From assembly GCA_003157315.1 (NCBI GenBank), contig PMJE01000337.1, forward strand, positions 1 through 5,570: 5,570 bases of DNA, written 5' to 3'. Of the stretch, positions 1-5,570 are shown one piece after another (position 1 is the stretch's first letter; the number at the start of each line of letters is the position of its first letter). The DNA comes from Myxococcales bacterium (lineage in GTDB: Bacteria; Myxococcota; Polyangia; Fen-1088). The position numbers and the translations under genes are program-made. A model generated the notes under the pieces. The model was not told the DNA's origin, searched no databases, and was given only the letters and a program-made list of their open reading frames with translations.

Positions 1-1189
1 GGTTCAGATCGGCGGGGGCCTTCTCCTTTTGGTCGGGGTGTGCGAACTCTTTCATAGCCCGCACGATGGTCGAAACGCGAAAGATGCCGTCCTGGCAACT
101 ATCGAAGCTTCCCGGCACATTCGCCTCAAGGTAGGACAAGTCGATGTCCTCTTCTGTCTCCCGGATCTCACTGACCAGCGCGGCTTGTCCGCCGGTCTTC
201 TCAACAACTTCCACGGCACGCCGGCATAGGCTGACCAGCCGACGGTAGCCGTTAAATGCCTCTTTCAGGAAGTGCACGCCGTCACCAACGTATTGCATCG
301 GCGTGTTGATCTCATGGGCGATGCCTGCGGCGAGCTGACCGACCGCTTGCAGTTTCTCGACCTGAACGAGCTGAGCGTGAGCCGTCGCAAGTTCGCGCAC
401 TCGCTTCTCGAGCTCCTGTTTCGTGACCGAAAGCTGCGACATGCTCTGGCTTAGCTGCCTGTGGCTGACCTCGAGAACCCGGCTCTGCTCCTCCTGCAGC
501 CGTTGCTGGAGGTGGGCCTCTGCGACCTTCCGCGTGGCCATTTTCTGCAGGTACAAGACCACTACGTAAACCAGGAGCAGTGCCAGCAACACGACGATGG
601 CGAGGTGACTCAAACTGCTTTTCTGTTTCACCGCTTCTCGGGCGGCATCATCCTGGTCGGCGCCGTCGACGTTGGCCGCCAGGATCGCACTGCAATGTCC
701 ATCGATCTCATCAAGGCGCTCACGAGCCTCGGGTCGCATCTGCGGTCCCGCCGCCGTACCGAGAACCCGATCGAGAAAGGCAGCCCATGCGGTGAGTTTG
801 CTGGCGAGTTCCGCGCGGTGCCGGTGCTCGGCGGCGGTCAGGGCAACCCCTTCGAGGAAGCCTCGCGATGAGCGCACCAACACAGCCGCCTGTGACCTGA
901 GCTCATTGTCGAGCTTCGGCCGATCCTCCAGTGGCACCAACCACCGTTCGAGCAGGGCCACATAGGTCTTGCGTGCGTCGCGCCGGATGCTGGTCACCGG
1001 CTCGATGTTCTTGTGCTCGGCCGAAAGACGTCGCGAGAGCTGCTCTCTCTGGTTATCGAGGGAATAGGCGATCACCGACACGCTCGCGAGACCGAGCAGC
1101 ATGAGGACAACCGGCAGGCCGGCCGACCATCGCAGGACTCGCGTGAGGTGGGAGCCTCCCAACGAATCGTCCGCCGTCGGCGTTGTCAC
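1..1189 (-). CDS. Membrane sensor histidine kinase, 3' part outside the window
   Basis: Reading the minus strand from GTG 1189 gives 396 uninterrupted codons to the left edge. Residues about 21-44 form a hydrophobic segment (LPVVLMLLGLASVSVIAY). A mostly helical, charged stretch of about 150 residues follows, then a second membrane segment at about 195-214 (LAIVVLLALLLVYVVVLYL). This is the usual layout of a periplasmic sensor domain between two membrane helices. I see no clear HAMP domain. Residues about 218-280 are rich in Q, E, L and R and look like a coiled coil leading into the HisKA box [12 protein letters not shown], with phospho-acceptor His292. The long dimerisation hairpin continues to MKEFAHPD and ADLN, where the window ends, so the ATP-binding domain is not visible. 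The GTG start overlaps the stop of the upstream ORF as GTGA and has AGGTGG just before it, suggesting translational coupling. The kinase role is secure from the motif; the signal sensed is unknown. The DHp region is a paralogue of the kinase starting at 4269. Confidence 0.9.
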   Translation of the reverse strand, partial: MTTPTADDSLGGSHLTRVLRWSAGLPVVLMLLGLASVSVIAYSLDNQREQLSRRLSAEHKNIEPVTSIRRDARKTYVALLERWLVPLEDRPKLDNELRSQAAVLVRSSRGFLEGVALTAAEHRHRAELASKLTAWAAFLDRVLGTAAGPQMRPEARERLDEIDGHCSAILAANVDGADQDDAAREAVKQKSSLSHLAIVVLLALLLVYVVVLYLQKMATRKVAEAHLQQRLQEEQSRVLEVSHRQLSQSMSQLSVTKQELEKRVRELATAHAQLVQVEKLQAVGQLAAGIAHEINTPMQYVGDGVHFLKEAFNGYRRLVSLCRRAVEVVEKTGGQAALVSEIRETEEDIDLSYLEANVPGSFDSCQDGIFRVSTIVRAMKEFAHPDQKEKAPADLN

Positions 1190-1488
1190 GTTCCACCTGT
1201 CGAAGCGGGACCGTCATAGATGGGCAGGAGAATCCTGAACGTAGTTCCTTTGCCCACCTCGCTTTCGAACGTCAGTGAGCCGCGATACTTGGCCACGCCG
1301 CTGGCGCGGGCGATGGGCGGGCCCATGCTCTGGGCGGTGACCACATCGAAGCCGTCTCGGGACAGCATTTCGCCCAATATCCGTCGAAACTGAATGTCGC
1401 GACCTTTCAGAATTGCGCCCACTAGTTGCGGTTGATCGAGCCAATCGTCCACCATGGGGACGCCGCTGCCTTGCACATCATCTGGCAC
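1186..1488 (-). CDS. 100-residue ORF: likely decayed REC fragment joined to a kinase ATPase tail
   Basis: This ORF starts at GTG 1488 behind a near-perfect Shine-Dalgarno site and ends in TGA overlapping the GTG of the downstream kinase. Residues about 31-53 (RDIQFRRILGEMLSRDGFDV, then VTAQS) resemble helix 1 and strand 2 of a receiver domain, but the acidic pair is missing and the rest of the REC fold, including the phospho-Asp, is absent. The sequence then passes directly into the last stretch of a GHKL ATPase: a poor G2 box (MGPPIARASGVA), then GSLTFESEVGKGTTFRILLP, a textbook final strand pair. The N, G1 and F boxes are missing. Neither half could work as an enzyme or receiver. I infer an internally deleted relic of one or two signalling genes whose translation start and coupling to the next gene survive. 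It may still be translated, either as a small protein or only to couple translation into the kinase gene. Confidence 0.55.
   Translation of the reverse strand: MPDDVQGSGVPMVDDWLDQPQLVGAILKGRDIQFRRILGEMLSRDGFDVVTAQSMGPPIARASGVAKYRGSLTFESEVGKGTTFRILLPIYDGPASTGGT
1193..1198 (-). promoter_or_regulatory. Ribosome-binding site and GTGA overlap that set the kinase start
   Basis: The minus strand reads AGGTGG-AAC-GTG. The AGG core lies about six bases before the start. The start codon at 1189-1187 shares bases with the TGA (1188-1186) of the preceding ORF, a four-base overlap typical of translationally coupled genes. An ATG about 28 bases upstream is in another frame, so GTG 1189 is the favoured start. 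Confidence 0.55.
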
Positions 1489-1611
1489 TCAGCCCTCCTT
1501 TCCGCTGTTTCGGCAGGGAGAGGGAAAAAGTGGAGCCACGCACGAGGGCGGTTTCGGTGCCGGCGATGCGCTGAGGCATCCGCCGCCGCGCAGGTTGGCC
1601 AGGCCACTGCC
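1478..1611 (-). pseudogene. Possible frameshifted C-terminal remnant of a sensor kinase ATPase domain
   Basis: On the minus strand, bases 1611-1588 read GSGLANLR in one frame. After a shift near 1588-1580, another frame reads RRMPQRIAGTETALVRGSTF and then SLSLP before ending at TGA 1480-1478. Put together this resembles the closing G2 and final-strand region of NarX/LytS-type kinases (G-x-GLANLRRRM ... G-STF-SLP). Neither frame alone makes a domain. It lies just upstream of the Shine-Dalgarno site for the 100-residue ORF, where a kinase partner of a response regulator would often end. The match is short and seen by eye only, so a chance resemblance remains possible. Confidence 0.3.
1493..1501 (-). 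promoter_or_regulatory. Strong ribosome-binding site for GTG 1488
   Basis: The minus strand reads AAAGGAGGG, then four bases (CTGA), then GTG. This is the best Shine-Dalgarno match noted in the window and is the main reason to accept the GTG start of the 100-residue ORF rather than dismissing the ORF as chance. Confidence 0.7.
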
Positions 1612-1660
1612 CGCGTCCAGGGCTCAAGTCGGTTCTCGAAGCTGTCGAGTAGCCGGATCG

Positions 1661-1732
1661 ATGAAACGAATCCTGGTGGTTGACGACGAGCCCGCAGTTC
1701 TTATCGATAGCAACCGAAGCAAATGCCGGTAA
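1661..1732 (+). pseudogene. Truncated response-regulator start (REC remnant)
   Basis: ATG 1661 opens a 23-codon frame starting MKRILVVDDEPAVL, the unmistakable first strand and acidic Asp-Asp pair of a receiver domain. After codon 14 the homology stops and the frame ends at TAA 1732, so the phospho-Asp, Thr/Ser and Lys sites are all absent. The first codons share a 14-base exact match (tgaaacgaatcctg) with the start of the intact REC-HDOD gene 225 bases downstream, and the next few codons are also similar. This looks like a paralogous regulator gene cut off by a deletion or rearrangement near base 1703. No good ribosome-binding site precedes it. Confidence 0.7.
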
Positions 1733-1900
1733 TTGGGGAAGGCCAGTGCCGGTCAAGCCTGTAGTCGATCTGCCGATCCATCTGGTATGGCTGAAAGTCA
1801 AAAGGCGACCCGAGCCAGGTAGGCGGACCGGAAGATCGTCGAGCGCGAGGGGCTTGGGCAAGACATGGGACAGACAGCGAACACGCTGAAACGAATCCTG
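1662..1900 (+). repeat. 14-base direct repeat at two REC gene starts (1662-1675 and 1887-1900)
   Basis: The sequence tgaaacgaatcctg occurs exactly at 1662-1675, in the truncated REC remnant, and at 1887-1900, in the intact REC-HDOD gene, in the same coding phase (LKRIL against MKRIL). About 17 of the following 27 bases also match. Common descent of two regulator genes explains it best. The repeat could also serve as a recombination point between the two copies. Confidence 0.65.
1733..1864 (+). other. Non-coding leader before the regulator operon, no recognised gene
   Basis: Between the TAA of the REC remnant and ATG 1865 I see no protein motif, RNA gene or convincing promoter. An open frame crosses it (starting at 1680) but has no family resemblance that I trust. 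An in-frame TAG at 1820-1822 limits upstream extension of the next gene. GAGGGG at 1847-1852 lies 12 bases before ATG 1865, rather far for an efficient ribosome-binding site. The operon promoter presumably lies here or within the remnant-bearing DNA, but no clear -35/-10 or sigma-54 pair is visible. Confidence 0.4.
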
Positions 1901-3052
1901 TTTGTGGACGATGATCCGAACGTCCTCACTGGGCTCCGCAATGTTCTGCGCACGAAGCGCCGCGAGTGGGACATGGTCTTCGCCATCGGCCCGGAAGAAG
2001 CGCTGGCCAAGCTGGCCGAGGGTCCATTTGACGTCGTGGTGAGCGACATGCGGATGCCTCGCATGGATGGCGCTACCCTGCTAGCCAGAGTCAAGGAGAT
2101 GCAGCCATCGGCTGTGCGCATGATTCTTTCGGGCCAGACCGAGCTGGAGAGCGCGATGAAGTCTGTGTTCATCGCCCACATGTTTCTGTCCAAACCCTGT
2201 GATCCGACGTTGTTGCAGCAAGTGGTCGATCGGGCCTGCCGCCTGCAGGCCATTCTGAACAGCGATGAATTGCGTGCCAGCGCCGGCAAGGTCGAGATGC
2301 TCCCCGCTGCGCCGAAGACCTACGTTGCGCTCAATGCGGCGTTGATGGCGCCCAATTGCAGTGTCACCACTGTGGCCCGAATCATCGAGCGCGATATCGG
2401 CCTGTGCGCGAAGCTTTTGCAACTGGTGAACTCGGCATTTTTCGGATTGCCGAGAAGGATCTCCTCATTGGCCGAGACCGTCACCTACCTCGGGATCGTG
2501 ACCATCAAGAACCTCGCTCTCGCCCTCGAGACCTTCTCCACCGCGGCCGGATCCTCTGGGCTTTCAGAAGCGGCTCTGCAGGCCTTGCAGAACCACTCGC
2601 TTCTCACCGGCCAGATTGCCCGACACATCGAGGCGAAAGACGCGAAGAAGGCGGAAGAGGCATTTCTGGCCGGCGTACTGCACGAGGTGGGACGGCTGGT
2701 GAAGACCAAGCCCGTGCCGGCACAGAACCCTGGCTCACCCATCGATCGCTCGCTGCTGGGCGCCTATCTACTTGGACTGTGGGGTTTGCCCCACCCCATC
2801 ATGGAAGCCGTCGCCTACCACAAGGAGCCGCACCTGCTTGCCCATGCCACGGCTGAGCTGGTGGACGTCGTCTACATCGCCGACAATTTCGCCACCGTAA
2901 TGGGAACCGGCGGGACCGCCGAGCAAGAACTGGATCTCGCCTATCTGTCCGGCATCGGCATCGACGAAGCCCGGCTTTCAGAAATGCGCGCGGTGGCGGA
3001 GAAGGTTGCCCGAGCGGCAATGGACGATTCCAGCGAGGAACGAAATGCCTGA
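1865..3052 (+). CDS. Response regulator with C-terminal HDOD domain (REC-HDOD)
   Basis: This 395-residue cytoplasmic protein begins with a complete receiver domain (about 9-125). It has the acidic pair Asp15-Asp16, phospho-acceptor Asp61 in SDMRMPRMDG, Ser89 as the Thr/Ser switch position (ILSGQ), and Lys110 in LSKPC. All phosphorylation residues are present. Residues about 142-340 are an HDOD domain: LPAAP at its start, LLQLVNSAFFGLPRRISSL, then the YLGIVTIKNLAL helix, and the vestigial HD part with His244, H273-E274-VGRLV in place of HD-x-GK, and AYHKEP around His319. HDOD proteins lack the normal metal-binding HD set and are generally thought to bind other proteins in signalling rather than cleave nucleotides. 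There is no DNA-binding domain. ATG 1865 is the only ATG after the in-frame TAG at 1820, although its ribosome-binding site is weak. The stop overlaps the next regulator by 8 bp, so the two are probably co-translated. The partner kinase is probably the one at 4269, the divergent one, or both. Confidence 0.92.
   Translation: MGQTANTLKRILFVDDDPNVLTGLRNVLRTKRREWDMVFAIGPEEALAKLAEGPFDVVVSDMRMPRMDGATLLARVKEMQPSAVRMILSGQTELESAMKSVFIAHMFLSKPCDPTLLQQVVDRACRLQAILNSDELRASAGKVEMLPAAPKTYVALNAALMAPNCSVTTVARIIERDIGLCAKLLQLVNSAFFGLPRRISSLAETVTYLGIVTIKNLALALETFSTAAGSSGLSEAALQALQNHSLLTGQIARHIEAKDAKKAEEAFLAGVLHEVGRLVKTKPVPAQNPGSPIDRSLLGAYLLGLWGLPHPIMEAVAYHKEPHLLAHATAELVDVVYIADNFATVMGTGGTAEQELDLAYLSGIGIDEARLSEMRAVAEKVARAAMDDSSEERNA
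3035..3040 (+). promoter_or_regulatory. Ribosome-binding site fixing the start of the second regulator at ATG 3045
   Basis: GAGGAA sits inside the end of the REC-HDOD gene, with its GAGG core six bases before ATG 3045. The open frame could be extended to TTG 3006, but that would add 13 residues with no REC character. Starting at ATG 3045 places the first REC strand (HVLCVDDEP) at the expected distance from the N-terminus. Confidence 0.65.
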
Positions 3053-4226
3053 GCAACTACATGTCCTGTGTGTCGACGATGAGCCCAGGGTGCTGGAAGG
3101 GCTGGTGTTGAATTTGCGGCGGTACTATCGGGTTTCGACCGCGACCAGTGGCCAGAGTGGATTGGCAATCATTGACGGAGACGATCCGCCCGGCGTGGTC
3201 GTCTCGGACATGCGCATGCCCGAGATGGACGGCGCAGCTTTCCTGAGCCAGGTCAAGCAGCGCTCGCCCGACACGGTCCGGCTCCTGCTCACCGGACAAG
3301 CCGACCTGGATTCCGCGATTGCAGCAGTCAACCACGGACAGGTCTTTCGATTCCTCACCAAGCCGTGCAACCCCCAGATCTTTCTTTCGGCCATTCAGGC
3401 CGCGGCCGACCAACATCGGCTGATTACCGCCGAGCGGGAGTTGCTGGAAAAAACCCTGCGCGGAAGCATCAAGGCGCTCACTGAGATTCTGTCGCTCACC
3501 AACCCGCTTGCCTTCGGACGGGCAATGCGGCTCAAACAACACGCAGCGGATCTGGTGGCCAGTTTGGGCGAGCCGCTCTCCTGGCAGCTTGAGGTGGCGG
3601 CCATGCTGTCACAGATCGGCTGTGTCACTCTTCCGGCGGTAACCAATGAGAAACTTTATTACGGCAAACCTCTCAATAGCGACGAGATTGAGCTGACCCA
3701 ACGCCTGCCGGCCCTCTCTTTGCAGCTTCTCGAAAGTATTCCTCGGCTTGAGGCGGTGCGGGCCATCCTGCAAGCACAGAGCCACAACTTCGATGGCTCG
3801 GGCTCGGCTCACAGTGCCGTGCATGGCGATGCCATCCCCCTGGGCGCCCGGGTTCTCAAGCTCGTCATTGACTACGACACGCTGGAGGCGTCCGGGACTG
3901 ATTCTGCCGTGGCAATCGGTACCCTGCAGGGCCGAAAGGGCCGCTACGATCCGAAGCTGCTCGATGCCTTGGCTCGGGCCAAGACCAAGGCGGCCTTGCA
4001 GGGACTGAGCGAGCTTGTACTGGGGGCAGTTCGCCCCGGGATGTTCTTGGCGCAGGACGTGATGTCGACCACCGGCCTGCTGCTGGTTGCTCGTGGCCAC
4101 GAAGTGACGCCGGGGCTGCTGTACCGCCTTCGCAATCTGGCCCCGGGCAGCTTGCGCGAGCCGCTTGTGGTCTTTGTCCCGGCGGAGCCGAAACGAGACA
4201 CGCAGAAGAGCCGTGGCGTGAAGTGA
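3045..4226 (+). CDS. Response regulator with degenerate HD-GYP-like domain
   Basis: The 393-residue protein opens with a full receiver domain (about 5-120): acidic pair Asp11-Asp12, phospho-acceptor Asp55 in SDMRMPEMDG, Thr83 in LLTGQ, Lys106 in LTKPC. A helical linker (ITAERELLEKTLRGSIKALTEI) leads to a domain resembling the HD-GYP output of RpfG-type c-di-GMP phosphodiesterases. The catalytic residues have gone: the HD-x-GK site reads MLSQIG (Ser189-Gln190 in place of His-Asp), the later HHE motif is AQSHNFDGSG (247-253 is HNFDGSG), and no GYP is present. I infer that it does not hydrolyse c-di-GMP, though it might still bind a ligand or partner. The last about 60 residues (LGAVRPGMFLAQDV ... 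LLLVARGHEVTPGLLYRLRN) form a separate small C-terminal module that I have seen attached to similar proteins. The gene overlaps the REC-HDOD gene by 8 bp and precedes the PAS kinase by 42 bp, so it sits in the middle of a likely operon. Confidence 0.88.
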   Translation: MPEQLHVLCVDDEPRVLEGLVLNLRRYYRVSTATSGQSGLAIIDGDDPPGVVVSDMRMPEMDGAAFLSQVKQRSPDTVRLLLTGQADLDSAIAAVNHGQVFRFLTKPCNPQIFLSAIQAAADQHRLITAERELLEKTLRGSIKALTEILSLTNPLAFGRAMRLKQHAADLVASLGEPLSWQLEVAAMLSQIGCVTLPAVTNEKLYYGKPLNSDEIELTQRLPALSLQLLESIPRLEAVRAILQAQSHNFDGSGSAHSAVHGDAIPLGARVLKLVIDYDTLEASGTDSAVAIGTLQGRKGRYDPKLLDALARAKTKAALQGLSELVLGAVRPGMFLAQDVMSTTGLLLVARGHEVTPGLLYRLRNLAPGSLREPLVVFVPAEPKRDTQKSRGVK

Positions 4227-4268
4227 AAAGCACAATTAGACGATGACCACGCTTTCCGAGACCTAGCG
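4227..4268 (+). other. Short spacer between second regulator and PAS kinase
   Basis: The 42-base gap has no terminator-like hairpin, which supports co-transcription. It is entirely open in the frame of both flanking genes (14 codons after TGA 4224-4226), and its translation (LDDDHAFRDLA before the Met) looks like part of the kinase N-terminus, yet no ATG, GTG or TTG is present in that frame. In another frame, ATG 4243 opens a seven-codon minigene ending at TAG 4264-4266. No strong ribosome-binding site precedes ATG 4269. Confidence 0.5.
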
Positions 4269-5570
4269 ATGCTGCATCGGCTTCTCGAACGACAGATTAG
4301 CGGGCTCGGCTTGCAGGAAGGGACTCCGCCAAGCCAGGCGGCATGGAAAGAACTGCTCAATCGGATTGGGTGCGACTACCAGGCGGCCGAGCGCGAGCGG
4401 TATTTGCTGGAACACTCGATCGAGGTGGCATCGCGTGAGATGGAGGAACTGAAGGCAAAGCTCTCCCGTGAGCATGGCAAGCTCACGGGTATTCTTCAGG
4501 CTGTCCCTGTCGGGCTGGCCATCGTTGACCGGGAAGGCCGCGTCATCGATCGCAACAGTGCGCTCGAAGAGATTCTCGGACGTTCTCCGCAGGAAACCAC
4601 AGGCAGGTTCTTTTGGGATTTCCTGCCAGCCGAGGAAGTGGCGGCCGCCCAGAGGGTCTTCGAGGAGCTGATTTCGGGCAGGTTGTCCACAAACCGGGAG
4701 CAGCGTCGAATGCTTGCCAAGGGTGGGCACGTCGTGCTTGCCAACGTCGGGCTGACAGCGGTGCGGGACGATGCAGGCAAGACGCAGATGGTGATCGCAA
4801 GCATTGAGGACATCACCGCCGCTAGCCAGCTAGAGGTCGAGCTACGCCACTCCCAAAAACTAGAATCTGTCGGACGGTTGGCGGCCGGAATTGCGCACGA
4901 GATCAATACCCCAATCCAGTTTGTCGGGGACAACGTGGACTTCCTCTCAGGCGCGTTCAAGCAAGTCCTCGCGCTGTGCGAAACCTACGGAAAATTGTGC
5001 GCAAAGGCGGCCAGCGCCCCCCTGTCTGCCGAAGATCTCGATGGATTGAAGAACGAGGAGGAACAGGCGGACCTTGAGTACATCCGAGCGAACGTCGCCA
5101 CTTCAATTGCCTCGACCATCGATGGCGTGGGCCGGGTGGCCAGGATCGTGCAATCCATGAAGGCTTTCGCGCATCCCGATCACGGCGAGCGAGCCATGGC
5201 CGATTTGAACGCAGCGTTGCGGGATACCCTGACGGTGGCAACCAACGAGTTGAAGTATGTGGCCAAGGTGGAGACGGAGTTTGGCAAGATTCCCGCGGTG
5301 CCGTGTTTCGTGAACGACCTCAATCAGGTCTTCCTGAACCTGCTGGTGAATGCCGCACATGCCATCGGCGACGTGGTTGGCAAGAGCGGAGAACTCGGTG
5401 TCATCCGCGTGCGGACCTATCTGGAAGGAAGTGTCGTGGTCATTGCCATCAGCGACACGGGAACCGGGATACCCGAGGCGGTACAAGGAAGGATCTTCGA
5501 CCCGTTCTTCACCACCAAGGAGGTCGGCAAAGGAACCGGCCTGGGTCTGGCGACCGTCTATGGCATCGTC
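4269..5570 (+). CDS. Cytoplasmic PAS-domain sensor histidine kinase, 3' end outside the window
   Basis: From ATG 4269 the frame stays open for 434 codons to the right edge. Residues 1-70 are helical and charged, with a coiled coil ([20 protein letters not shown]) ahead of a PAS domain at about 71-185 ([20 protein letters not shown] ... VIASIEDIT). The HisKA box [18 protein letters not shown] has phospho-acceptor His210. The DHp hairpin is longer than usual, reaching MKAFAHPD. The GHKL ATPase domain shows an N box around Asn361 ([12 protein letters not shown]), G1 from Asp396 (DTGTG), an F box at 409-417 (IFDPFFTTK) and G2 at 422-427 (GTGLGL), so the visible catalytic residues are intact. The final strand pair lies beyond the edge. 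No membrane segment is present, so it senses an internal signal, probably through PAS. It follows the two regulators without a terminator and probably phosphorylates one or both. The start is somewhat uncertain because the ribosome-binding site is weak and protein-like sequence continues upstream of the Met. Confidence 0.92.
   Translation, partial: MLHRLLERQISGLGLQEGTPPSQAAWKELLNRIGCDYQAAERERYLLEHSIEVASREMEELKAKLSREHGKLTGILQAVPVGLAIVDREGRVIDRNSALEEILGRSPQETTGRFFWDFLPAEEVAAAQRVFEELISGRLSTNREQRRMLAKGGHVVLANVGLTAVRDDAGKTQMVIASIEDITAASQLEVELRHSQKLESVGRLAAGIAHEINTPIQFVGDNVDFLSGAFKQVLALCETYGKLCAKAASAPLSAEDLDGLKNEEEQADLEYIRANVATSIASTIDGVGRVARIVQSMKAFAHPDHGERAMADLNAALRDTLTVATNELKYVAKVETEFGKIPAVPCFVNDLNQVFLNLLVNAAHAIGDVVGKSGELGVIRVRTYLEGSVVVIAISDTGTGIPEAVQGRIFDPFFTTKEVGKGTGLGLATVYGIV

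Noticed and set aside
461..871. 136-residue plus-strand open frame
   Set aside because: It is the antisense shadow of the membrane kinase, which has a coherent membrane-helix, coiled-coil and HisKA layout in its own frame.
1483..1510. TGGCAC on the plus strand considered as a sigma-54 promoter -24 element
   Set aside because: No GC/TTGC element follows at the required spacing.
1680..1889. 69-residue plus-strand frame with a segment (VDLPIHLVWLKVKRR) faintly like a LysR-type C-terminus
   Set aside because: The resemblance is a few residues only, the frame overlaps the REC remnant and the true start of the REC-HDOD gene, and no start signal supports it.
2779..2794. Perfect inverted repeat GTGGGG-TTTG-CCCCAC that could pass for a terminator stem
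   Set aside because: It lies deep inside the REC-HDOD coding sequence, has no following T-run, and encodes conserved HDOD-type residues (LWGLPHP).
3006..3044. TTG 3006 as an earlier start for the second regulator
   Set aside because: It would add 13 residues without REC features, while ATG 3045 has a well-spaced GAGGAA and gives a normal REC N-terminus.
3609..4235. 208-residue minus-strand open frame, long enough to look like a gene
   Set aside because: It is antisense to the HD-GYP-like regulator, has no family motifs, and reflects the GC-rich third positions of the real gene.

Overview
The window reads as part of a two-component signalling cluster from a GC-rich Gram-negative bacterium. 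Third codon positions are mostly G or C, and GTG starts appear beside ATG. The kinases carry an 'AHEINTP(I/M)Q(F/Y)VGD' phospho-acceptor box and the regulators have REC-HDOD and REC-HD-GYP-like layouts, which I associate with proteobacteria in the broad sense and myxobacterium-like groups. I cannot name a genus. There are no RNA genes, CRISPR arrays or complete mobile elements.

Layout. Bases 1-1189, minus strand: the first 396 codons of a membrane-bound sensor histidine kinase that starts at GTG 1189 and runs off the left edge before its ATPase domain. Bases 1186-1488, minus strand: a 100-residue ORF with a strong ribosome-binding site. It looks like a broken REC start joined to the very end of a kinase ATPase domain, and its stop overlaps the start of the kinase. 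Bases about 1478-1864 hold no intact gene. They contain a possible frameshifted kinase tail on the minus strand and, on the plus strand, the first 14 codons of a response regulator that then loses homology (1661-1732). Bases 1865-3052, plus: a REC-HDOD response regulator. Bases 3045-4226, plus: a REC regulator with a degenerate HD-GYP-like domain, overlapping the previous gene by 8 bp. Bases 4269-5570, plus: a PAS-containing soluble histidine kinase that runs off the right edge inside its ATPase domain.

How they may work together. The three plus-strand genes form a compact unit in which a cytoplasmic kinase probably phosphorylates one or both regulators. Neither regulator has a DNA-binding domain. 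HDOD domains generally act as protein-interaction modules, and the HD-GYP-like domain has lost its HD pair, so both outputs probably work through protein contacts rather than transcription or c-di-GMP hydrolysis. The divergent membrane kinase is a clear paralogue of the plus-strand kinase in its phosphotransfer region and may feed the same regulators from a membrane signal. The debris between the two arms suggests that the cluster once held more kinase and regulator genes and grew and shrank by duplication and deletion.
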